Shown here in pieces: positions 56,615 to 64,000 of a stretch of DNA of 64,000 nt. A program made the position numbers and the translations under genes. The stretch covers positions 1-64,000 of the forward strand of contig NZ_JRUQ01000055.1 of NCBI RefSeq assembly GCF_000773975.1. The letters run 5' to 3'. Each line of letters opens with the position of its first letter. Position 1 is the first letter of the stretch. The notes under the pieces were generated by a model. It saw nothing but the letters and a program-made list of their open reading frames with translations, made no database searches and was not told where the DNA came from. This DNA is from Erwinia typographi. GTDB lineage: Bacteria; Pseudomonadota; Gammaproteobacteria; Enterobacterales; Enterobacteriaceae.

Positions 56615-58006
56615 ATGTCATTTGATTCTCTCGGCCTCAATGCCGATATTTTGCGCGCTGTTGCAGAACAGGGCTACAACGAGCCAACGCCTATTCAGCG
56701 TCAAGCTATCCCGGTAGTACTCTCTGGCCGCGATCTGATGGCCAGCGCCCAGACCGGTACAGGTAAAACCGCAGGCTTTACGCTGCCGCTGCTACAGCTG
56801 CTGAGCAGTGCCTCGCCTCATCCCAAAGGTCGTCGCCCGGTTCGCGCGCTGATCTTAACGCCGACCCGCGAGCTGGCCGCTCAGGTCGGGGAAAACGTCC
56901 ATGATTACAGCAAATATCTGGATATCCGGTCGCTGGTGGTCTTCGGCGGCGTCAGCATCAACCCGCAGATGATGAAACTGCGCGGCGGCGTTGACGTACT
57001 GGTCGCCACGCCGGGCCGTCTGCTGGACCTGGAGCACCAGAACGCGCTGGACCTTTCAAAGGTTGAGATCCTGGTGCTGGATGAAGCCGATCGTATGCTG
57101 GATATGGGCTTTATCCATGATATCCGCCGCGTGCTGGCAAAACTGCCGGCCAAACGTCAGAACCTGCTGTTCTCCGCGACCTTCTCTGACGAGATCAAAG
57201 GGCTGGCGGAAAAACTGCTGCACAACCCGCAGGAAGTTTCCGTGGCACGCCGCAACACGGCCTCAGAGCAGATCACTCAGCACGTTCACATGGTCGACAA
57301 AAAGCGTAAACGTGAGCTGCTGTCGTTCCTGATCGGACGCGATAACTGGCAGCAGGTGCTGGTTTTCACCCGTACCAAGCATGGTGCTAACCATCTTGCC
57401 GAGCAGCTGAACAAAGATGGTATTACCTCAGCGGCCATTCACGGCAATAAGAGCCAGGGCGCCCGTACTCGCGCGCTGAGCGATTTTAAAGACGGTAATA
57501 TTCGGGTGCTGGTCGCAACCGATATCGCCGCGCGCGGCATCGATATCACCGAGCTGCCGCATGTGGTGAACTATGAGTTGCCAAACGTGCCGGAAGATTA
57601 CGTGCACCGTATCGGCCGTACTGGCCGTGCGGCGGCGACCGGTGAAGCGCTGTCTCTGGTTTGTGTTGATGAGCATAAGCTGCTGCGTGATATTGAGCGC
57701 GTGCTGAAGCGGGAAATCCCACGTATCGCCATCGACGGCTATGAGCCAGATCCGACCATCAAAGCCGAGCCGATTCAGAACGGCCGCCAGCAGCGTGGTG
57801 GAGCGGGCGGCGGCGGTCGCGGTCGTACAGCGTCTGGCAGCGGTCCTCGCGGGCAGGGCGGCAACCGGGGTAACGGCGGCGATCGCAGCCAGTCTGCCGG
57901 CGGCCAGCGTCGTCAGGGCGACAGCGCACGCTCAGCGAAGCCGGAAGGCAGCAGCAGCGGCGCAGCTCGTAACAAAACTCGCCAGCGCCGCTCTAATCCA
58001 GCGTAA
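56615..58006 (+). CDS. rhlE: ATP-dependent RNA helicase RhlE
   Basis: DEAD-box helicase acting on rRNA/ribosome maturation and RNA decay (463 aa, E. coli 454). Q-motif [10 protein letters not shown], motif [11 protein letters not shown], motif [15 protein letters not shown], motif III SATFSD, and motif [11 protein letters not shown] are all present. The C-terminal 75 residues form a basic Gly/Arg-rich RNA-binding tail. ATG 56615 (MSFDSLGLN) is the family start; a longer open frame upstream covers the promoter and is rejected. Confidence 0.96.
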   Translation: MSFDSLGLNADILRAVAEQGYNEPTPIQRQAIPVVLSGRDLMASAQTGTGKTAGFTLPLLQLLSSASPHPKGRRPVRALILTPTRELAAQVGENVHDYSKYLDIRSLVVFGGVSINPQMMKLRGGVDVLVATPGRLLDLEHQNALDLSKVEILVLDEADRMLDMGFIHDIRRVLAKLPAKRQNLLFSATFSDEIKGLAEKLLHNPQEVSVARRNTASEQITQHVHMVDKKRKRELLSFLIGRDNWQQVLVFTRTKHGANHLAEQLNKDGITSAAIHGNKSQGARTRALSDFKDGNIRVLVATDIAARGIDITELPHVVNYELPNVPEDYVHRIGRTGRAAATGEALSLVCVDEHKLLRDIERVLKREIPRIAIDGYEPDPTIKAEPIQNGRQQRGGAGGGGRGRTASGSGPRGQGGNRGNGGDRSQSAGGQRRQGDSARSAKPEGSSSGAARNKTRQRRSNPA

Positions 58007-58068
58007 GATAACTTCTCTTCCGGGGGGCCGTCAGGTCCCCCTGCTCAACGCTACCAACAGGTTGTGAC

Positions 58069-59016
58069 ATGCGCGTTTTACTTGCCCCGATGGAGGGCGT
58101 GCTGGACTCTCTGGTGCGCGAACTGCTCACCGACGTTAACGACTACGATCTCTGCATCACAGAGTTTCTCCGGGTCGTCGACCAGCTTTTGCCCGCCAAA
58201 TCCTTCTACCGCCTTTGCCCTGAGCTGCATCACGCCAGCCGCACGCCGTCCGGCACGCTTGTGCGCGTCCAGCTTTTGGGGCAGTACCCGGAATGGCTGG
58301 CGGAAAACGCCGCGCGCGCGGTAGAGCTGGGATCGTGGGGCGTGGACCTGAACTGCGGCTGCCCGTCGAAAACGGTTAACGGCAGCGGAGGAGGCGCGAC
58401 GCTGCTGAAAGATCCTGAGCTGATTTATCGCGGCGCGAAGGCCATGCGCGAAGCGGTTCCGGCGCATCTTCCGGTTACCGTGAAGGTCCGGCTAGGCTGG
58501 GAGTCAGACGCGAAGCAGTTCGAAATCGCCGATGCCGTCCAGCAAGCTGGCGCTACCGAACTGGCGGTGCACGGGCGCACTAAGGAAGACGGCTATAAAG
58601 CCGAGCGGATTAACTGGGCCGCAATTGGTGACATCCGCCAGCGTCTCAGTATCCCCGTTATCGCCAACGGCGAAATCTGGGACTGGCACAGCGCGCAGGC
58701 CTGCCTGCAGGCAACGGGATGCGATGCGGTGATGATTGGCCGCGGAGCGCTTAACGTGCCCAATCTCAGCAGGGTGATCAAATACAACGAACCGCATATG
58801 CCCTGGCCTGAGGTGGTGGGGCTGCTGAAAAAATACGTCCGGCTTGAAAAGAATGGCGATACCGGACTTTATCACGTTGCCCGAATCAAGCAGTGGCTAA
58901 GCTATTTACGCAAAGAGTACGCTGAGGCCACCGACCTGTTTGGTCAGATTCGCGCGATGAAAACCTCGGCTGAGATTGAGCGGTATATTACTGCCTGTCC
59001 GATCTTAACCCGCTGA
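58069..59016 (+). CDS. dusC: tRNA-dihydrouridine(16) synthase
   Basis: FMN enzyme reducing U16 of tRNA (315 aa, as E. coli DusC). N-terminal [20 protein letters not shown], catalytic Cys in [20 protein letters not shown], and [16 protein letters not shown] (FMN site) place it in the DusC branch rather than DusA or DusB. In E. coli dusC is far from rhlE, so this adjacency is a lineage feature. Confidence 0.95.
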   Translation: MRVLLAPMEGVLDSLVRELLTDVNDYDLCITEFLRVVDQLLPAKSFYRLCPELHHASRTPSGTLVRVQLLGQYPEWLAENAARAVELGSWGVDLNCGCPSKTVNGSGGGATLLKDPELIYRGAKAMREAVPAHLPVTVKVRLGWESDAKQFEIADAVQQAGATELAVHGRTKEDGYKAERINWAAIGDIRQRLSIPVIANGEIWDWHSAQACLQATGCDAVMIGRGALNVPNLSRVIKYNEPHMPWPEVVGLLKKYVRLEKNGDTGLYHVARIKQWLSYLRKEYAEATDLFGQIRAMKTSAEIERYITACPILTR

Positions 59017-59207
59017 AACCCGCTTTTTTATCGGCCGACGCAAAAAAATTTTATCCTGATGCACCGTGCTGGCGGAGTGAAAGATAGTGCCTTTTCGCCC
59101 GACACTGCTACAGACAGGACGTCATTCGTGCCGATCCCTGCGGCGAAGATAACCTTTCCTGTTTATTGCCATTCTTCGCAGGATATCTTAGCTTGCTAAG
59201 GGTATGA

Positions 59208-59223
59208 TGTGACTTACATCACA
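59208..59223. promoter_or_regulatory. CRP-like box before the MFS gene
   Basis: TGTGA-CTTACA-TCACA has both CRP half-sites perfect with the canonical 6-bp spacer. Its right end is only 20 bp before ATG 59244. A second palindrome, CTTAGC-TT-GCTAAG (59187-59200), lies just upstream. Confidence 0.75.
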
Positions 59224-59243
59224 CCTATTTTTTTGGCTCCGAC

Positions 59244-60440
59244 ATGTCCCCGACCCCCGCATTATCCAGTGCACAGCTCAACAAACGCATTATCTCTGTG
59301 GTGGTTTTCACCTTCTTTTGCTATCTCTCAATTGGCCTGCCGCTGGCCGTGCTGCCGGGCTATGTGCACAACCAACTGGGCTACAGTTCGTTTATGGCCG
59401 GTCTGATTATCAGCCTGCAATATTTCTCGACGCTGATCAGCCGTCCGCAGTCAGGTCGCTATGCCGACCTGCTGGGGCCAAAGAAAGTTGTGCTGGTCGG
59501 CCTGGTTTTGTGCGGGGCCAGCGGGCTATTCACCCTGCTGGCGGTGCTGTACCAGGCCAGTCCGCTCACCAGCCTGATTTTGCTGGCGACAGGCCGGGTA
59601 TTTTTGGGGTTGGGTGAAAGCCTGACCGCTACCGGTTCGATCCTTTGGGGCATCAATATTGTTGGCACCGTTCAGAGCGCCAGAGTCATCTCGTGGAACG
59701 GCGTGGCGACCTATCTGGCGATGGCGGTCGGTGCGCCGCTGGGCGTGATGCTTAATTCGCTGGCTGGCATTCCAGGTTTTGCCGTGCTGATTATACTGAT
59801 GGCCGCATTCGGCTTCTGGCTGGCGACCCGACGCGAAGGCGTACTGGTCACCGTAGGGCAGCGAATTCCGTTTAATCAGGTGTTCTCCCGCATCTGGCTT
59901 TACGGCCTGTGTCTGGGGCTGGGAACCGTCGGCTTCGGCACTATCGCCACCTTCATCACGCTCTATTTCTCCAGCCACGGCTGGAGCGGCGCCGCCTTCT
60001 CACTGACGTTGTTCAGCTTGGGTTTTGTGGCGATGCGGCTGGTGTTCAGCAACTGCATTGGGCGCTTCGGCGGCATTCGCGTCTCGCTGGTCTCTTTCGC
60101 CATTGAGTGCGCTGGGCTGCTGCTGATCTGGTACGGTGGTTCGTCATTGATGGTTGATTTGGGCGCATTCCTGACCGGGCTGGGCTTCTCGCTGATCTTC
60201 CCGGCTCTGGGCGTCGGGGCCATCAGGCAGGTTGCGCCGCAAAATCAGGGCTCTGCGCTGGGGCTTTACTCTGCCTTCCTTGATTTTGGCCTGGGAATTA
60301 CCGGACCCGTCGCCGGTCTGCTGATTGGGCACTGGGGTGTGGATTCAATCTATCTGGCCGCCGCCGTGGTGGTGCTGTTTGCTTTTGCGCTGACGTTGAG
60401 ATTACGGCTGACCACGCGCAGCCAGACAGCGGTTAGCTAA
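59244..60440 (+). CDS. MFS transporter of the YhhS/YfcJ group
   Basis: Twelve-helix major-facilitator protein (398 aa). Markers: YFSTLISRPQSGRYADLLGP (loop 2-3 motif A), ATGRVFLGLGESLTATGSIL, and NQGSALGLYSAFLDFGLGIT. The YhhS/YfcJ proteins of E. coli are putative exporters without firm substrates. A CRP-like box lies right before the start. GC-rich hairpin CGGGCGG / CCGCCCG (60457-60478) lies between it and convergent ppk2. Confidence 0.88.
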   Translation: MSPTPALSSAQLNKRIISVVVFTFFCYLSIGLPLAVLPGYVHNQLGYSSFMAGLIISLQYFSTLISRPQSGRYADLLGPKKVVLVGLVLCGASGLFTLLAVLYQASPLTSLILLATGRVFLGLGESLTATGSILWGINIVGTVQSARVISWNGVATYLAMAVGAPLGVMLNSLAGIPGFAVLIILMAAFGFWLATRREGVLVTVGQRIPFNQVFSRIWLYGLCLGLGTVGFGTIATFITLYFSSHGWSGAAFSLTLFSLGFVAMRLVFSNCIGRFGGIRVSLVSFAIECAGLLLIWYGGSSLMVDLGAFLTGLGFSLIFPALGVGAIRQVAPQNQGSALGLYSAFLDFGLGITGPVAGLLIGHWGVDSIYLAAAVVVLFAFALTLRLRLTTRSQTAVS

Positions 60441-60484
60441 CGCGGCAACCAGAAGGCGGGCGGAGAAGTCCCCGCCCGACAGGT

Positions 60485-61402
60485 TTAGTACAGTTCCGGT
60501 ACGATCATATTTTCCGGCACCGGAGCGCGGTGATAATCTTCGTGATGCTCGCGCGGCGGCAGGGCGATTTTCTTCTCTTCCGCTTCCTCATAAGGGATTT
60601 GGCGCAGAAGATGACTGATACAGTTCAGTCGCGCCTTCTTCTTGTCCACGCCCTGTACCACCCACCACGGCGCTTCGGCAATGTGGGTTCTCGCCAGCAT
60701 AATTTCTTTCGCTTCGGTGTAGTCCTCCCACAGGCGGCGGCTTTCCAGATCCATTGGGCTGAGCTTCCACTGCTTGAGCGGATCGTGAATGCGGCTTAAG
60801 AAGCGCAGCTCCTGCTCTTCGTCGGTGATCGAGAACCAGTACTTGACGATCTGAATGCCGCTGCGTGTCAGCATTTTTTCAAACTCGGGGACGCTGCGAA
60901 AAAACTCCTCCACCTCGTCAGTGTTACAAAAGCCCATCACGCGCTCGACGCCCGCGCGGTTATACCAGCTGCGGTCAAACAGCACGATTTCGCCAGCGGC
61001 AGGCAGATGCGCGATGTAGCGCTGAAAGTACCACTGCGTCCGTTCGCGATCGTTTGGCGCGGGCAGCGCCGCTACCCGACAGGTTCTGGGGTTCAGGCGC
61101 TGAGTGATACGCTTGATCACGCCGCCTTTACCGGCGGCATCTCTTCCCTCAAAAATGATCACCACGCGATGACCGGTGCGCATTACCCAATCCTGGAGTT
61201 TGACCAGTTCCCCCTGCAGGCGCAGCAGCTCGCGGAAATAATATTTTCGCCAGGCTTTTTTGTCGGGGTCCGGAGCGCGCTCGTCGCCAAAGCGAATATC
61301 ATCAAGTTCCAGTTCCAACTCTTCATCATAGCTGTCGTAAAATTCCTGTAGCAGCCGCTCGTGGAAACGCTCATCTGCAAAATTATCGCTCTGCATAGCC
61401 AT
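60485..61402 (-). CDS. ppk2: Polyphosphate kinase 2
   Basis: PPK2-family enzyme transferring phosphate between polyphosphate and nucleotides (305 aa, one-domain class I). Walker A EGRDAAGKGGVIKRI, Walker B-like LFDRSWYNRAGVERVMGFC, and the lid segment NDRERTQWYFQRYI are present. Class I members usually favour NDP phosphorylation from polyP, but direction cannot be read from sequence. It is 13 nt downstream of the phosphate transporter gene. E. coli lacks PPK2. Confidence 0.92.
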   Translation of the reverse strand: MAMQSDNFADERFHERLLQEFYDSYDEELELELDDIRFGDERAPDPDKKAWRKYYFRELLRLQGELVKLQDWVMRTGHRVVIIFEGRDAAGKGGVIKRITQRLNPRTCRVAALPAPNDRERTQWYFQRYIAHLPAAGEIVLFDRSWYNRAGVERVMGFCNTDEVEEFFRSVPEFEKMLTRSGIQIVKYWFSITDEEQELRFLSRIHDPLKQWKLSPMDLESRRLWEDYTEAKEIMLARTHIAEAPWWVVQGVDKKKARLNCISHLLRQIPYEEAEEKKIALPPREHHEDYHRAPVPENMIVPELY

Positions 61403-61415
61403 AAAAATCTCCCAA

Positions 61416-63026
61416 TTACAGGTGCGTAAACAGCCAGTAAAGCGTGGCTGAAAGTAAAATAGAGACCGGCAGCGTCAGCACCCACGCCATCAGCAGATTG
61501 CGCAGGGTGGACATTTGCAGGCCTGAACGATTGGCGGCCATCGTACCGGCAACGCCAGAAGAGAGGACGTGGGTGGTGGAGACGGGCAGGCCGAAGGCGT
61601 CGGCCGCGCCGATAGTCGCCATCGCCACCAGTTCTGCGCTGGCGCCCTGCGCGTAGGTCAGATGCGTTTTGCCAATTTTTTCGCCGACCGTCACCACGAT
61701 GCGCCGCCAGCCAACCATAGTGCCGAGACCGAGCGCGATCGCCACTACCACCTTCACCCACCAGGGGATAAAGCGGGTGGCGTTGTCCAGCTCGACCTTC
61801 AGCGCGTCGAGATCGTGCTGGGTTTGTGCGGGCAATTTAACCTGTTCGTCGCTCTTCAGATGCTTGATGGTTTCTGAGATCAGGTACATATCATTACGGG
61901 TATTGGAAACCGCCTGAGCAGGAATTTTTTCTACCGTGCCGTACTGACGGATCTGACCGCTGATTGCGCCGCTAAGCTGCGCCAGCGCGGGATAAACGTT
62001 GGGATGGAACGTGCCGGTACGAATATAGTCCGTCAGCACATTGTACGCATTCGCCGGAGGAGCCTCGCCGGGGGAGAGTTCCAGCAGATGCTGCTGCGTC
62101 ACGGTGGCTAGCGCCGCGACGCGCGGGCTTTGATCTGCCGGAATCGAGCGGTTCAGGGCGTAGGCGATGGGCATCGTGCCGACCAGGATCAGCATAATCA
62201 GGCCCATCCCTTTTTGACCATCGTTTGAGCCGTGGGCAAAAGAGACGCCGGTACAGGTCAGGATCAGCAGTCCACGGATCCAAATTGGCGGTTTTTTATT
62301 GCCTTCCGGTGCGCTATACAGCTCCGGCTTTTTGATCGTCCGCTTCATAACCACCAGCAGGATCGCTGAACAGGCAAAGCCAATAATTGGCGAAAGGAGC
62401 AGGGCGTAGCCCACTTTAAGCGCCTGATCCCAGTCCACGCCGCTGGTGCCGGTGCGGCCGTGGATCAGCGCATTGGCAACCCCAACGCCAATGATCGAGC
62501 CAATCAGGGTATGTGAGGAGGAGGAGGGTAAACCGAACCACCAGGTGCCAAGGTTCCAGAGAATGGCTGAGAACAGCAGGGCATACACCATGGCAAAACC
62601 GGTGCCGGTCCCCGCCTGTAAAATCAGCTCCACCGGCAGCAGCGAGATGATGCCAAAGGCCACCACGCCGGTAGAGAGCAGCACGCCAAGGAAGTTAAAG
62701 AACCCGGACCACATCACGGCGATATTAGGCGTCATGGAGTGCGTATAGATGACCGTCGCCACTGCGTTGGCGGTGTCATGAAAGCCATTAACAAACTCAA
62801 AACCCAGCGCGATCAGCAGCGCCAGCCCCAACAGCAGAAAGGGAACGTAGCTGGTGAAGTCGCCGCCGGCATCGCTGACGTCGTTAAACAGGTTCACCCC
62901 GGCAAAGGCAATCCCCAGGATCACCAGCAGGATGAACAGCATAATGGAAAAGCGGCTATTGCTACCGTAGACAGGCGAGCGTGAGGCGCTGGCCTGGTTC
63001 TGCTGAATCGCTCCGTTGTGGCTCAT
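61416..63026 (-). CDS. Low-affinity inorganic phosphate transporter (PiT family)
   Basis: Sodium/proton-phosphate or metal-phosphate symporter of PitA/PitB type (536 aa). The two inverted family signatures are visible: GFEFVNGFHDTANAVATVIY near residue 75-95 and VSFAHGSNDGQKGMGLIML in the middle. The C-terminal duplicate is GLPVSTTHVLSSGVAGTMAA. It is larger than E. coli PitA (499 aa), with a longer N-terminus and cytoplasmic loop. It forms an operon with ppk2, linking phosphate uptake to polyphosphate. Confidence 0.9.
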   Translation of the reverse strand: MSHNGAIQQNQASASRSPVYGSNSRFSIMLFILLVILGIAFAGVNLFNDVSDAGGDFTSYVPFLLLGLALLIALGFEFVNGFHDTANAVATVIYTHSMTPNIAVMWSGFFNFLGVLLSTGVVAFGIISLLPVELILQAGTGTGFAMVYALLFSAILWNLGTWWFGLPSSSSHTLIGSIIGVGVANALIHGRTGTSGVDWDQALKVGYALLLSPIIGFACSAILLVVMKRTIKKPELYSAPEGNKKPPIWIRGLLILTCTGVSFAHGSNDGQKGMGLIMLILVGTMPIAYALNRSIPADQSPRVAALATVTQQHLLELSPGEAPPANAYNVLTDYIRTGTFHPNVYPALAQLSGAISGQIRQYGTVEKIPAQAVSNTRNDMYLISETIKHLKSDEQVKLPAQTQHDLDALKVELDNATRFIPWWVKVVVAIALGLGTMVGWRRIVVTVGEKIGKTHLTYAQGASAELVAMATIGAADAFGLPVSTTHVLSSGVAGTMAANRSGLQMSTLRNLLMAWVLTLPVSILLSATLYWLFTHL

Positions 63027-63277
63027 AAAACCTCTTCATCTTTTAGCTAAGGCAAAGTGACCAGGTTGTGCTCTGAGAAGCACGTCTCATTGAGGGTGTA
63101 CGCAGGTTTTATGACAAGGAGATGAAGTCGGGATAAGGCTCGGCCAGGCGGTGGCGCTGAAATCGACAGGCAGTTGCCAGTAAATTCCCGGTAAGTTCTC
63201 GCCATGAAGCCGCGTCAACTGTCTGTAATAGAATTGCGTTACGTTCTGGTGACATTTTCCTTACGGCAAGAGCACCT

Positions 63278-64000
63278 ATGATCCAGCGGCAGCCCCTGAC
63301 TATTCAGAAACCTGATTTTACCGATGATGTGGCCGGATTAATTTATGGCTACTTTTTCCAGAGCGGTGTGGCTCCTCAACCGCTTTCTGCCCAGCAGGCG
63401 TGCCGGGTCTGGCAGCAGAAGCCCGCTGACGAGGGGTTTCTCTGGCTGCATGTGAACCTCAGCCATGCGGCTTCTGCCCGCTGGTTGCAGAACAACTTTT
63501 CAGTCGATGAGCTGTTCTTTGACGAAATTCAGCAGGGTTCACACACTACGCGTATTGAGCGGCAGAATGAGGCGTTGATGGCGGTGCTGAACGACGTGAT
63601 TTTCGATCCGCGCGAAAGCAGCGCGCAGAATGCCACTTTGTGGATCTGGTGCCAGGCTGGGCTGGTGGTCAGCGCCCGGTTTAAGCCGGTAGGGCTGATC
63701 GAGCGGCTGAAGGGCAAGCTGGATGAGCTGGCGCTTAACTCCTCTACCGAGCTGCTGACCAACCTGCTGGTGGAGCAGGAAACGGTGCTGGAGCAGATTG
63801 TACGACAGGCTAACCTGTATGTGGATCAGATCGAAGAACGCCTGCTCAGCCACCATATTAAAAGCAACCGCAGCGAATTGGGGCGTTTGCGGCGGATGCT
63901 GTTGCGTTTTCAACGTTTGCTGGCGCCGGAACCCGCGGCGCTGTTCCGGCTAATCAATCGTCCACCGGCCTGGCTGGATCGTGAAGTGGTGCAGGATCTT
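63278..64000 (+). CDS. zntB: ZntB/CorA-family metal transporter (5' part, cut by window end)
   Basis: The reading frame from ATG 63278 stays open to the window edge (241 codons). The N-terminal cytoplasmic domain matches ZntB: IYGYFFQSGVAPQPL, EGFLWLHVNLSHAASARWLQ, VDELFFDEIQQGSHTTRIER, and LLVEQETVLEQIVRQANLYV. The pore helices and GxN motif lie beyond the window, so CorA-like homologues other than ZntB remain possible. Confidence 0.82.
   Translation, partial: MIQRQPLTIQKPDFTDDVAGLIYGYFFQSGVAPQPLSAQQACRVWQQKPADEGFLWLHVNLSHAASARWLQNNFSVDELFFDEIQQGSHTTRIERQNEALMAVLNDVIFDPRESSAQNATLWIWCQAGLVVSARFKPVGLIERLKGKLDELALNSSTELLTNLLVEQETVLEQIVRQANLYVDQIEERLLSHHIKSNRSELGRLRRMLLRFQRLLAPEPAALFRLINRPPAWLDREVVQDL

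Noticed and set aside
63100..63117. Possible Pho box before the phosphate transporter (minus strand TTGTCATAAAACCTGCGT)
   Set aside because: The first half fits CTGTCAT but the second half does not, so it is not listed as a site.
1..64000. tRNA, rRNA, CRISPR arrays and prophage genes
   Set aside because: Looked for cloverleaf, regular spaced repeats and phage structural genes; none seen. The tRNA cluster that precedes nadA in E. coli is not in this window.

Overview
The window is a stretch of enterobacterial chromosome. Its backbone follows the order known from E. coli: nadA-pnuC-zitB-ybgS-aroG-gpmA-gal-modFE-acrZ-modABC-ybhA-pgl-ybhB-bioABFCD-uvrB-ybhK-moaABCDE-ybhL-ybhN-clsB-ybhP-ybhQ-rhlE. 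Protein lengths and motifs match the E. coli homologues closely. Several features point to a non-Escherichia member of Enterobacterales, most likely Erwiniaceae (Erwinia/Pantoea type): galE is missing from the gal operon, a curA/PfpI-like pair sits next to ybhB, a lone UrtE-like ATPase sits beside uvrB, and a Pit-PPK2 pair is present. That assignment is an inference, not a measurement.

Layout. 1-2800: a small unknown gene, then a divergent DNA-alkylation repair pair (Ada/AlkA-type glycosylase-regulator and Ogt). 2829-4717: nadA-pnuC behind a NadR-like box. 4720-12807: an AT-rich accessory island between pnuC and zitB. It is bounded by a decayed copy of the zitB 3' end and contains an MFS exporter, a tiny lipoprotein, two large secreted proteins (one a trypsin-fold serine protease) and three relics of IS6-family insertion sequences. 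12808-17433: zitB overlaps the end of an Evg/Bvg-type hybrid histidine kinase gene, which itself overlaps its response regulator gene. 17552-25263: ybgS, aroG, gpmA, galTKM (with a gal operator but no galE) and modF. 25339-29107: molybdate regulation and uptake. 29089-33340: ybhA, pgl, ybhB, a PfpI-like gene and curA. 33491-38464: the divergent bio locus with a BirA operator. 38507-42168: UrtE-like ATPase and uvrB. 42201-46122: ybhK and the moa operon, with a ModE-like site and a Moco riboswitch. 46240-49197: a DUF1615-type lipoprotein and a probable HNH nuclease toxin with its immunity gene. 49558-53844: ybhL, ybhN-clsB-ybhP and ybhQ. 53966-56405: a cytochrome b561 / TPR / ECF sigma / anti-sigma cluster. 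56615-64000: rhlE, dusC, an MFS gene behind a CRP-like box, the Pit-PPK2 pair, and a ZntB/CorA-like gene cut by the window end.

How the genes fit together. Molybdenum metabolism is the clearest circuit. ModE-type palindromes of the same geometry (7-bp arms, 12-bp spacer) lie before modA and before moaA, and moaA also has a Moco riboswitch, so metal supply and cofactor synthesis look jointly controlled. Biotin genes share one BirA-operator control region. Two places look like sites of gene gain: the pnuC-zitB island and the moaE-ybhL gap. The best candidates for little-described biology are the IS6-flanked secreted-protein cargo, the response regulator-kinase-zitB operon, the HNH toxin-immunity pair and the ECF sigma cluster.
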